A DNA stretch of 50,000 bases from Anaeromyces robustus (taxonomy: Eukaryota > Neocallimastigomycota > Neocallimastigomycetes > Neocallimastigales > Neocallimastigaceae), in assembly GCA_002104895.1 (NCBI GenBank), contig MCFG01000036.1, forward strand, positions 5,001 through 55,000, read 5' to 3'. This document shows positions 30,878 through 50,000 of the stretch, one piece after another. Within the stretch, counting starts at the first letter, position 1, and each line of letters opens with the position of its first letter. The notes below the pieces were generated by a model. It was given only the letters and a program-made list of their open reading frames with translations, was not told where the DNA came from and searched no databases. The position numbers were made by a program, and so were the translations under genes.

Positions 30878-31298
30878 ATTATTTATTTAATATTTAATAT
30901 AGAAATTTTGATATAATAATCAAATATTTAGTTATTGACCGAGTAAAAAAAAAAATAGAAATTCTTTAAAAAATTATTTAAATTTATAATCATAAATTAT
31001 AAAATAAAAATTAAAATTAAAAAAAAAAAATATTTATATAAAATTATTAATATTTAAAATTAAGAGATTTTCTATATTATAAAGGAAAGAAAAAATAATT
31101 ATAATAATTATTATAAAGAAATTTTATAAATATAAAAAGTTACAAAATAAAATATTTGAAAATTTTAAAATATTATATATAAATCAGTAAATAACAAAAT
31201 AAAATAATATCTAATAACCAATTATTTATTTTAATAAAATTATTTCAAATATAAGAATAAAAGAAAATATTGTATTTATAAATATATATATTTTTTTT
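30878..31298. other. Convergent intergenic region
   Basis: About 420 bp between the 3' ends of the MAPEG-like gene and IST1, poly-A-rich. I see nothing beyond shared 3' flanking DNA. Confidence 0.7.
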
Positions 31299-31969
31299 TT
31301 ATTTATAATAATTTATGCTTTTTTGATTTTTTCTTATATAATAACTATCGAAAAAATCATTATATATAGGATATTTAATATAATTATTATTATTATCATT
31401 ATTATTATTATTATTATAGTTATTATGATTATTAGTATTATTATAATTATTATTATTCATATACGTTTTTTTATAATCATTTAATTCTCTTTTAATATTT
31501 TTTTTATCGATTGGAATACATGGGAAATTATCTAACAACTGTAATATATAAATTTTAGTAAATATAAAAATAATGAGTTTTTTTTTTTTTAGAAATTAAA
31601 TAATATATGAAATATTAAATATAATAGTTTATATACATATATATATATATAATTACTTCATTAATATTATTAGATATTTCACTACTAGGGGTAATTATAG
31701 TAATAGAAGTTTCTTTAGGATATTCTGTAATATAATTTTTTTGATTATAATAAAATTTATTATTTGTATTATTATAAGGTTCGTTGAATGAATAGGTACT
31801 TATCATATGAGATGGAGTTAAAGAATTAGAAATAAAAAAAGGATAATTATTATTTTTTCGATATGAATTTAGTATATTTTGTTGTAAATTCTTATTCCTT
31901 GGAAGAGAATTAAATGTATTTATTTTATATGAATGAATATTTGGTAATATTTTATTATCAAATTTTTGA

Positions 31970-32052
<83 letters not shown>

Positions 32053-33924
32053 TATATTAGTATTAGTATTAGTATTAGTATTAAATTTAAAATCTTGACA
32101 GTTTCTATTGGAAACATGCTTATCTAATAATCTATTATTTAATTTTTTATAATTAGTATTTAAATTACATGGTCCATTTAAATTATGGTTATTGAAATAA
32201 TTATTATTATATATATAAATATTATCACTATCACTATCAATATTAATACCACCACTACCATTATCACTATCACTATCACTATCACTATCACTATTATCTG
32301 ATAAATTTTTATTACTAAATTTATGTATATGATATTTACAAGTTTTCTTTACTGTTTTTCTTTTATTAGAATTAATTTCATCATTGCTGTCACTTTCGAT
32401 TCCTTTAAATTTCTTCCAGCGAGAATATATATTTTTATCATTTATTATTTTTTTAACATCATTACTGTCATTAATATCTACTTTATTCATTTCAATATTT
32501 CTTTCAATATTTTTGTTTATATTAAAGCTATCACTTTTATATGTCGTATTCAAATTAGAACTATTATTTATATTCATATTCCTGTTATTATTATTAATAT
32601 ATATAGGATTGTTCATATTCATGTTGTTATTTAATCTCATATCATTATTCATATTAATATTCATGTTGTTGTTTACGTTCATATTAAGGTTATGGGCATA
32701 ATTCATTGTGTTATTATAATCCATAGACTGTTGTTTGTTAATACTGTTACTGGCATTTAATGTATTAACATAAGAATTATTATTTTTGCTATCATCTATA
32801 ATACTATTATCATTTTCATTATAATTACTTGACAAATTTAGATCCTTAATATTTGTTAGTTTTTAATTATAATAAAAATTAATACATATAAATATATATA
32901 TAAATACATATATAAGATAATAATTATAACATATGAAATAAAAAAAAATTATAAAAATAATAAAAATGAAAATATATTAAAAATAAATTATTTCTTTTTT
33001 TTTTTTTTTTTTTTTTTTTCATTTAATATATATAATAAATATAATATTAACTTTAGTTTTTTGTGTTATTTCGCATTCAATTCTATAAGTTGAAGCAATT
33101 TCTTCAAGATATTTATTAACTATATTTTCGTCAATTGATTTAATTGTATAATTTCTATAAATCTTTTAAAATATTAATAATTTAAATATTAACAAAAAAT
33201 AAGTCTTCTTATATTTAATAATATATATATATTATTACAGTTTTATTAATATCTTGTTCAGTATTTTCTAATGCTGATTTAGTAAATTTTTTTCCAAATT
33301 TTGCTTGTAATAATTTACTTATCTATCATATATATATTATATATTTTTATTAATTATTAGAATATATATACCATTTTAATAAAAATTTTAAATGAATATA
33401 TATTAATTATATATCCTACATTTACTAATTCTTTTACTCCACATCTTGGTGCTGAAAATATAATATTTTTTATGGCTTCAATCAATGCTTGATCATAAAC
33501 TCTAGAATAATTATTATTATTATTAATATTTATTTTTTTTTTTTTAGTGTATATTATATTTTAAAATATTTTTTACTCTTTTTCATTCAATAATAATAAT
33601 CTTGTATTCAATAATTCACAACATAATGAAAGAACCTCCAAAGATTCAATATTAAAATCTTCTCGAATTATATTTTCTACCTAATTTTTTTTTATATTAA
33701 AATTATTTTTTTTTTAATGTTAAATATGCAGTAATAACTTAAAATTATAATGTTGACAAATATTTTACTTTAATTCGAGCTGTTTTAATCTTTCCTTTTT
33801 CTAATAAATTAGCAATTTCATTTTTTGCTTTAACATTTAAAGATATTTTCTTTTTATAAACAAGGTCAATTCTTGCTGTTACAAGTTTTAATTGAACTCT
33901 CAATTTATCTACACTAAACTTCAT
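31299..33924 (-). CDS. IST1: IST1-like ESCRT-III regulator with a long Asn-rich C-terminal tail
   Basis: IST1 is an ESCRT-III-like protein that binds Did2/CHMP1 and Vps4 and tunes ESCRT-III disassembly in multivesicular bodies and cytokinesis. Seven exons in phase: 33769-33924, 33577-33680, 33426-33501, 33239-33322, 33052-33162, 31657-32844 and 31299-31538, giving 652 aa. Residues 1-177 are the IST1 helical domain: LRVQLKLVTARIDLVYKKK, KNEIANLLEKGK, VENIIREDFNIE and IIFSAPRCGVKEL. The following 475 residues are low complexity: Asn-rich, with a Ser/Asp run (SDSDSDSDSDN), a basic SNKRKTVKKTCKYHIHK patch and an Asn run of about 27 near residues 443-467. The last exon begins LLDNFPCIPIDKK, whose spaced prolines could act as an MIM-like Vps4-binding site, a weak inference. 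Tail exons join the domain in phase, so they are not a separate gene. It is divergent from DRC1. Confidence 0.88.
31975..32050. repeat. (TTA)n array coding an Asn run in the IST1 tail
   Basis: Perfect trinucleotide array in IST1 exon 6, read on the minus strand as AAT codons (about 27 Asn). It is followed by a short alternating Asn/Thr stretch coded by ATTAGT repeats. Confidence 0.93.
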
Positions 33925-34453
33925 TTTTTTTTTTTTTTATTAAATTCAATTTAAAATATATATATAAAAAAAAAATCGAAATTTTTATTTAAATTTTAAT
34001 GTATATATTTTTCATCAAATAATAATTAACTTTAATAAAAATTATATTTTAATAATTATGATTCTTTTTATTCAATAAACTTGATTAGTTATTATGTTAA
34101 ATTTATTTTAATAATAATTAGATAATTTATAATAAATAAAAATGTTTCACACAAAATTCTAAAACATACTTTCTGTATTTATTTAAAAATACACATGATT
34201 ATTTATTTTTACATAATTTTATGTAATTTTCCATAAAAATCATATAACTCCGAATCCACAATAATAGAAGAATAAAAATAAAAAAATATAAAAAAATATT
34301 TTAATTCTCTATTATCCATCCAAAAATATTATATAAATATATTATAATTATAATTATTTTTCAAAATTTTAATAGCATTCATTTAATTTATTATAAATTC
34401 TATCCTTAAAAAAATAATTATTTACTATTTTCGTTGGTTTTATTATATAAATA
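33925..34453. other. Divergent intergenic region IST1 / DRC1
   Basis: About 530 bp between two start codons in head-to-head orientation, so both promoters are here. No specific element could be recognised in the AT-rich sequence. Confidence 0.7.
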
Positions 34454-38528
<4,075 letters not shown>

Positions 38529-39622
38529 ATCACCGAATTAAAACAAAATTAAATAAATTAATAATAATTATTTTTTTAAAAAAAAAAAAGAAACATAAAT
38601 ATATATAAGTTTAATACAATTAAACAAAATAATAATTACTAAAAAAAATCCAATATTAATATTTATTAATATTTTTATCTTTATATTAATAATATTAATA
38701 TATAATAAATCGTTATCAGGTTTTTTAATAATTATCAATTTTTTATATTATATCAATCAATAGAGTCAATATATTTTTTAAATAAATTATTTCTATTATT
38801 ATTATAAAACATAATATAAAATTTAATAATTACAATATTTTTGTATATAAAAATTTTGATATATAAATTAGTTAATTCATCATTATCGCTTTTTTTTTTT
38901 TTTACACTATATCCTTCTAATAAAAAAATAGACATTTTAGAATTATTTACCTTTATTAAATATATATACATACTTAATAATAATATTAATAACAACAACA
39001 ACAACAACAACAACAATAATAATAAGAATAATAAAAATAATAATAATTAATTATAAAAAAATAATCAATTATTATTAATATTAAATATATCTAATGAATA
39101 AAGTTTATTACATTTAATATTTTATTTTATTTTTATTTTTTTTTATTTTATTTTTATTTTTATTTTATTTTTATTTTTATTATATTTTTATTTTTATTTT
39201 ATTTTTCTTTTATTTTTATTTTATTTTTATTTTTTTAATTAATAGATTAATTTTTTTATGTATTATATTTTGATGTTATGAAATATATTAATCATGATTG
39301 ACATAAATAATTATTATGATATAATAGATATTTTTATTAAAAGATTATAGAATATATTAATATTAATTATTTAATAATTAAAAAAAATTTTTTTTTTAAA
39401 ATTCTATAAAACTTTATTATTATTTTTAATAATATATTTATTAAAATCATATTTTTTTTTTTTTTTTTTTTTTTACTTTTTTATTATTTATTCATTTTTT
39501 TTTATATATTCTACTTTATTTATTTTGTTTAATTTATTTTCTTATATTTTTATACAATATATTAATTGTTTTTTAATATTTCAAATATTAAAATATGCTT
39601 GAAAATATTAGAAGTAGATATT
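38529..39622. other. Convergent intergenic region
   Basis: About 1.1 kb between the 3' ends of DRC1 and the C1/Pex24p gene. It contains an (AAC)n-(AAT)n patch at about 38990-39047 and (ATTTT)n-like repeats at 39121-39235. The short open frames here are repeat artefacts on both strands. No gene is seen. Confidence 0.7.
39121..39235. repeat. Imperfect (ATTTT)n / (ATTTTT)n array
   Basis: About 115 bp of tandem five- and six-base A/T units between convergent genes. Confidence 0.9.
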
Positions 39623-43474
<3,852 letters not shown>

Positions 43475-46270
43475 TTTTATAATCTTAAAGTGACAGTTTT
43501 TTTATTCTGTTTATCACAAATTATTAAAAATATATTAAATTGAGTAAAAGTTATTCATATATATAAAAATATATATATATAAGTAACAAATTGCTAATAT
43601 TTTTTGTTTATCTTTATAATATAAAAAAAAAAAGTATATATATTTAACTAAATTTACATTAATTTATTTTTATTTTTTTGCTTTTTGCTTTTATTTTTGT
43701 TTTCGTATATGATTTATTATTTTATTATTATTATATTTATTTATATATTCTATTAATTGTATTGTAAGTATCAATATTAATAAAATAAATAAAAAATCAA
43801 TATATAGAGTATTTTATTAATTATTAAAACAATAACAATAGCTATGAGTTTTTAAGCATTCTTGTTTACTTTATACTATTTATATAATAAAAAATATATT
43901 ATATATAATTTACCTTTTAAAAATTCAATTGTAATGTGAAAATTATCAAGATGCTTTTTGTAACATAAATATATATATCAATAAATAAAAAAAAAGTCAA
44001 TATTAATAAAACTTTATACTTTATATCTACATTCAATTAGTTTTCATGTTTATTAAAATATTTAAAAATATATTTTAAAATACAAACAAAAAATATATTT
44101 TTTTTAATTTTAAAAAAGGTTTTATGTTTTATATATATAATAAAAATCTTGACTGTATACAAAAAAAAAAATTATATATATTACATAATTGTTATATACA
44201 AATCAAAACTATTGATATATTATGTAAGGAACAAATTTTATGGGATTGTATGTATATATAACAATGACAGTATATAATATTATTAATATTCCTTAATATA
44301 TATTATATTTATTATATTCATTATTATTAGTATATTATTATATACCATTTACTTTTTTCTTTTTCCTTTAAACTTTTTTTTTTTATTTACACTTATGGTT
44401 TAAGTGAAATAATTGAAAGAAATTTTCTACATAAAATAAAATAAAATATTAGATATAAAAAAATTTTTTTTAATAATTATTGAGTAGTACAATATAAAAA
44501 TTTAATATAACTAATCCACTTTAAATTATGATTTACTTTCTAGTTTTTCAATTCAAATTAATATAAAAGATTTGATCTATGTTACATATTACCATATTAC
44601 ATTTGAAATTACCCATCGAAATTATTATATAATTTTTGAGTAATAAAATATTTTTAAAACAAAGAATTATAGCGATATAAATAATTGAATAGTGGTGTAT
44701 AGTATAATTTAATATTAAATCAGTTATAATATAATTGTAATTGTATTAACTTTAAATATTTATTAAATTAATAATATTAATGAGAAAGGACTTTTTTTTC
44801 TATATGCAACTTGTTATTTGTTGTGACAACTATCTTTGATATTTTTTTTTATGGCGATATAAATTTTGGACATAATTCTTTTATATTATATATTTAAATT
44901 AATACATTAAATTACTCAAATTATATTATTACGAATATTTTTTTTTTCATAATTTTATAAAATTAAAAATTATGGATTAAATATGCTATAGATTCAAGTT
45001 ATTATTTATTGCAATTAAGAAAAATAATTATCATTAATTTTGTTTTCAATTTCCATAATTAATACTATTTTATATTATGGAAATTTGGAAATATTTTTTA
45101 TTAAATATGTTTTTTTTATCATCATTATTTTCAAATACTGTTGATATAATTACGAATAATAAAGGTTAAATATACTATGAAACTATTTAATATTGCATTG
45201 GGGAAAATATATTAAAATTTGAAAATGATAATATTGGAATTGATATTCCTCCAAAAGGAAAAAAAAAGTTTATATTGAATGGTATTATAAATTTTAATAA
45301 TATTTATGATGTTCAAGAAGAAATAATTGTAATTTTCTTAATAATGATATTAATAATTATATCTTTAATTATAAAAACATAACTTTGTAATTAATTAAAA
45401 ATTATTAATATAGAATATATAATTAATTGAAAAATTAAAAAAAAAGAAAAATCCCTAACAAAATTAGTTATGAAATTATAAAATTATATAAAATATTATA
45501 AATTAATAATCATATTTAATTTCTATACTAATAATATACTTATATTTATAATAACTCATATACTTCAGTTTTTATATCTATATAAAAATAAATATATTAA
45601 TATTTACTAATTAATCTTTTTCTAATGTATTATAAATTTTAAAATATTATGAAAAGTAGTCTTTAATAGTTATTAAATAATTAATAATTATTTTTAGTGT
45701 AACGTTACATAATTTCAATATATAAAAAATTTTTAAGTATATATATATACTATATTTGTATGATAGATATTAGTTCAAAGTTTTTAAATAATTTAGATAG
45801 ATGATAATATGTATATTATATAAAAATAATATATAAAAATTTTTATAATAAAATTATTAGTTATATATATACATAAAAAAAGTTATACTTGATGTTACTA
45901 TTATACAAATATTGTTACTTTATAATATGAAAACTAAAAAAAGAAAAAAAATGAAGGTTTTGTTATTATTAGAATTATTAAAATTATTTGTTTTATTTAC
46001 CAATTTTTCAATAAAAAAAGAAAAAAAACTTATTGAACATAATAATTAATTTTTTCTATATTATAAAAAATAATAACAATTTTATAATTTTATTTTGTTT
46101 GGTACAAAATCAATAATAATATATAATATAATTTATTTATTATATTTTCATTATATTTTTAGATTTTGATTGTAATATATTTATATTTAATATATGTATA
46201 TATTTATAAAAAAATTTTTTTAAAACGATTTAAAAAAGTATTATAAAAATAATAATAATAATAATCCGAA
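43475..46270. other. Divergent 2.8-kb intergenic region
   Basis: Between the head-to-head C1/Pex24p and LOC1-like genes. Besides promoters it holds the likely pseudogene at 45077-45382. A stretch at 44780-44875 has higher GC and short open frames but no recognisable product. The rest is AT-rich DNA without visible features. Confidence 0.65.
45077..45382 (+). pseudogene. Probable pseudogene of a small secreted or membrane protein
   Basis: From an ATG at 45077 one frame runs 101 codons to a TAA at 45380-45382, interrupted by just two in-frame TAA codons (45167-45169 and 45188-45190). It starts with a signal-peptide-like sequence, MEIWKYFLLNMFFLSSLFSN, continues with ordinary protein-like sequence after the second stop (GENILKFENDNIGIDIPPKG, then KKKFILNGIINFNNIYDVQE) and ends hydrophobic. 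No AG acceptor lies between the stops and the downstream coding part, so splicing does not rescue it. Both stops could be decayed Gln codons. I do not recognise the family. Confidence 0.45.
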
Positions 46271-47081
46271 ATGGCCAAAAGAAAAAATCAGAACAATACT
46301 TTTGAAATTGTAAAAAGACCTAAAGTTGAAGAAGAAAATCAGAAATTAGATGAAAATAAATCAAAAGTTACAAAAAAAATAAAAAATAATAAAAATAAAA
46401 ATAAAAAGATTAAAGATTCAAAAAAAAATAAAGCCAATGAAAATGTATTTCAAATGTATATATTAAAATTTATATATTATATCATTTTACTAATCAAATT
46501 TATTTTTTTTTTTTTTGTATAATTATAAAAATTGAAAATATACATTGTATTCAATATAAATTGAAAATATAAAAGGTCGAAAAAAAAGGAAAATATATTA
46601 CAGAGGTATTTTATGAAATTAAAATTTTATTAAATAAAATGTTTTAATATGAAAATGAATCTATTAATCTTTTTTTTTTTTTTAGGATTCTATGTTAAAA
46701 TTAATTGACAGCATTAATGATAGTGAAGAAACAAAAATAAATGTGAAATTAACAAAACAGGTAAAATTGTAATAATATAAATTTTGAAATTTATTCTTTA
46801 TATTAATATTCTTTATAACTTAACAGAGAGAAAGAGATGAATTTTTCTCAAAGAGAGAACAAAAATTACAAAAAAGAAAAGATGAAAAGAAACAACAATT
46901 GGTACAATTACTATATAATATCATAATAATGTTTATAAATATATATATTCTCTTAATTTTTATAATACTTTTTAATTAATATTTTTTTTTCTTGTGATAT
47001 ATTATAGGAGGATATGAAGTCAAAAATTAAGTCAAAATCAAAATTAAAAAAGAAGGTACTTTTTTTTTTTTTTTTTTAATA

Positions 47082-47117
<36 letters not shown>

Positions 47118-47271
47118 TTTTATGATTATTAATAACCACAACAATATTAAAATGTATATGTTATATATTGGAAAATTATTTTAGAGTAAAAAGATAATTG
47201 CACATGCTTTAGAATCTGAAAAATCGGAAAATTCAAATAAGAAAACGAAAAAAGTTCAATTCGCGATTTAA
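46271..47271 (+). CDS. LOC1: LOC1-like 60S ribosomal subunit assembly / nuclear export protein
   Basis: Yeast Loc1 is a basic nucleolar RNA-binding protein needed for early 60S assembly and, with She2, for ASH1 mRNA localisation. Six exons in phase: 46271-46444, 46576-46605, 46686-46760, 46827-46901, 47008-47055 and 47185-47271, giving 162 aa. The N-terminus is a Lys/Asn-rich nuclear-signal-like region (MAKRKNQNNTFEIVKRPKVE). The conserved part begins KKGKYITEDSMLKLIDSI and continues as a charged helix (RERDEFFSKREQKLQKRKDE). It ends in KKTKKVQFAI, close to the KVKKVSFAQ terminus of yeast Loc1. The length and arrangement fit, but the sequence is low in information, so another small basic nucleolar protein is possible. 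Exon 2 is only 30 nt. Confidence 0.62.
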
Positions 47272-49172
47272 ATTTTTAAATCTACATTTCTTTTTATTAA
47301 ATTTAACATTATATAATTAGAATTTATTATTTATTTATAATTAATATTTATATGATTTATTATTTTATATATTATATACATACTCCCTTTTAATATATAT
47401 TAATATATAATAGATATCATGATTTTGAATATGAATATTTCATTAATAAGAATAATTTAAAATGAAGTTATTTGAATATTTACTATAGTATTTTAATATT
47501 AATTTTATAATACTTTCTTTAATAGAATATTTATTAATAAAATATCAATAATTTAATGAAAAATTGTATATTTTATTTATATTTTTTACATTTATTACCT
47601 TTTTCATTTTTATAATAAACATTTTAACATTATAATAATAAAAAATAATTATTAATGATACATTTTTATAAATTATATATGATTTGACCTAAATGTTGTT
47701 TTATATATATAGTATTGAATTATTCATAATTTAATAATACAATTATAATATTACATTAATGGTAATTATTTTATGCTTTTTTTTTTTATATTATTATTTT
47801 ATGCTTTTTATAATTCTTTTTTTTTTTTTTTTTTTTTTTCTATTATAATTCTTTTTTTTTTTTTTATTTTTATTTTTTTTATTTTTATTTAAATTTTTAT
47901 TATTTTATTATTATATAATTATTTAAAAGTATTTTAATAAACGAATTAATAATATATATTATATTATTATATTTTATAAAATTCATAACAGTTAAGTATT
48001 CATAAGTACAATCTATGAAAATATTTAAGATATAATAATAATAACAACATTATTCAATTTGCATTAAAATTTCTTTATTTTTTTTTTTTTATAATAAAAG
48101 TTTAAAAGTAACTATTGTTTTTTTTTTTTTTTTTGGTATTTTTTTATAAAATATATATATATATATTAATTAGATATTATTTTTTTAATAATACAATAAA
48201 TTACAAGTATATACAAATTATTTAAAGAGTAGGAAGGCATTTTAATTATAAAATATATTAACAAAGATATATAAAAAAATAATTGATAATTGAAAATAGA
48301 TTTAAATGATTTATAAATATACTAATAAATTAGTGTGAAGTAGATATTAATATTTTTATAAAAGTTATTAATGTAATTATAATTATAAATATTTTTATTG
48401 AGGTTTAAATATTCAATTACAATAATCTTTTTTTTTTTTTTTTTTAGAAAAATGAATTTTATAATATAAATATATTATTTGAATAAGATATATTACTAGA
48501 TGTTCATAAATAAGTTATTTAAAATTATTTTTTTTATTTGTTTAAATGAAATTAATACCAAATTATTTTATTTATATACAATAACTTTTAAAATATATAG
48601 TAAATATTCTTTTCATTGGAACTAAAGTAAATAAAGAAAATAGTTATAAAGAATGAATTAGTGTTAAAAAAAATTGTCATTGGAAATGTTATTAAAGATT
48701 TTTTTTATTATTTAAAAATACAAAGAATTGTTAAAACTATAACAAGCACTTATGATATAAATAAACATTAAAATTATAAAAAATATATATGTAATAAAAC
48801 ATTTTATAACAAAGTATCATAATAATAATGAAATCTTGTAATTAAAAATATGCTCGATAACCATAATTATGTTCTTCAATCAAATGACCATTATAAGGAT
48901 TGATTGATGTTCACATTTGTACTTACGATCAAACATTTTACTTTTTTTTTTTTATTTAATACGAAAAAATATAAAATAATTAATTCATTTTTTATTAACA
49001 TTGACACCATTTTCAACTATTTTAAAGTTAAAAATAATACATATTTTTAAAATTAAATATCTTTAAAATGAAAAATTTTTAAAACATAATAAAAATATCT
49101 ATTATATTTTATAAATAAGATATCAGTTGGTAATACACAATTACAACTAACAACTTTGATTAATTAAAAAAA

Positions 49173-49215
<43 letters not shown>

Positions 49216-50000
49216 AGAAATAAATAAAGAAATGATATATTAATATATAGGATATAGGTTACACATATGGAAAAATAAAAAAAAAAATAAAAAGATAATA
49301 ATAATTATAATTATATTAATCAAGATTATCTTTATAATTTGTATAAATAAATAAATAATTAATATACGAAAATATACAAAAATTTATTTTATTTAAAGTT
49401 TAAAGTTTAAAGTTTAATGAATAACAATTTTTATATATAAATATAAATATATTTATAAATAATATATAATGAATTGAGTTTATCAAAATTAACTAATAAA
49501 TTTAATTTTTAATAACAAAACAATAAAAAGAATTTTTTTTTTTTTATAAAATACTAAATAATATTTTAATATTTAATATTTTAATATATATAATCACATG
49601 TTATTATTATTATTTATATTAATAAAAATGCTAAAAAAATTTATTTTAATAATTAAAAAAAAAAACATAAAATCAAAAACATAAAAAAAAAACATAAAAA
49701 ATAAAAAACAAAAAAAAAAAAAAAAAAAAAAAGCAATAAATATATTCATGAATCATAATGATAATCTTTAAAAAAATATTTAATATTAATTAATTAATTA
49801 TTATTATTATTAACTTTAATATTCATTAAATCATATATTCATATATTAAATAATAAATTTTAAATAATAATAATTATATTAAATGGTACAAATTCAATAG
49901 TCATTTAATTTTATAATATATTTATTATTATTGTTAATAATAATATATTAACAATATATATTATTATTGTTAATAAGGAAAAATTTAGTATTAAAAACCG
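47272..50000. other. Right-end intergenic region
   Basis: 2.7 kb without a recognisable gene. It contains poly-T runs (47817-47839, 48117-48134), an open stretch of 47 codons at about 48630-48771 (plus), a 22-codon open stretch at 48842-48910 (minus), an (AAAT)n array at 49169-49232 and a direct repeat of ATTATTATTGTTAAT near 49923 and 49961. Neither open stretch can be assigned. Confidence 0.65.
49169..49232. repeat. (AAAT)n array
   Basis: About 60 bp of AAAT units with two AAAG interruptions, in non-genic DNA. Confidence 0.93.

Noticed and set aside
31299-32844. Separate Asn-rich gene downstream of IST1
   Set aside because: The exons join the IST1 domain with matching phase at good acceptors (32844, 31538), and no independent start ATG is present; the apparent start at 32835 is a TTG.
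38753-39050. Two short overlapping open frames, one per strand, with Leu or Asn runs
   Set aside because: Both derive from the (AAC)n-(AAT)n patch between convergent genes; no start context, splice sites or protein-like core.
48630-48771. 47-codon plus-strand open stretch
   Set aside because: It lacks an ATG near its start and any recognisable motif; length is compatible with chance over several kilobases of intergenic DNA.

Overview
The window is extremely AT-rich eukaryotic nuclear DNA with long poly-A/T tracts, (TAA)n, (AAAT)n and (ATTTT)n arrays and many short GT-AG introns. I traced 67 introns by hand, all kept because the reading phase runs across them. Asn runs coded by AAT repeats, a secreted CotH-family protein, fungal-type genes (LOC1, VPS68-like, a Pex24p/dysferlin protein) and a flagellar gene (DRC1) together suggest an anaerobic gut fungus (Neocallimastigomycota), whose zoospores are flagellated. 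This placement is inference; no rRNA or other marker gene lies in the window. All ten complete genes end in TAA.

Layout. 188-5870 (-): tubulin cofactor D, running off the left edge. 6519-8278 (+): DENR/TMA22, a translation recycling and reinitiation factor. 9560-10523 (+): VPS68/TMEM50 membrane protein. 11838-15458 (-): unrecognised low-complexity, coiled-coil protein. 17464-19661 (+): secreted CotH-family protein with a GPI-like tail. 19662-24915: a 5.2 kb gene-poor stretch holding relics, namely an ankyrin-like fragment, another coding-like island, and a 44-bp near-exact copy of IST1 exon 3. 24916-29014 (+): transportin-3/MTR10 importin. 29613-30877 (+): small four-helix membrane protein resembling MAPEG. 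31299-33924 (-): IST1 with a very long Asn-rich tail. 34454-38528 (+): DRC1, a dynein regulatory complex subunit. 39623-43474 (-): C1 zinc finger plus Pex24p/dysferlin peroxin-like protein. 45077-45382 (+): likely pseudogene with two in-frame stops. 46271-47271 (+): LOC1-like ribosome assembly factor. 47272-50000: no gene recognised.

The genes are unrelated housekeeping, trafficking and flagellar genes, as is normal for a fungal chromosome. There is no operon-like unit, and I see no defence cassette, CRISPR array, biosynthetic cluster, transposase or reverse transcriptase. The points most worth a second look are the IST1 exon relic, the C1-Pex24p-DysF architecture, the long IST1 tail, the CotH protein without a visible dockerin, and the decayed coding islands between genes.
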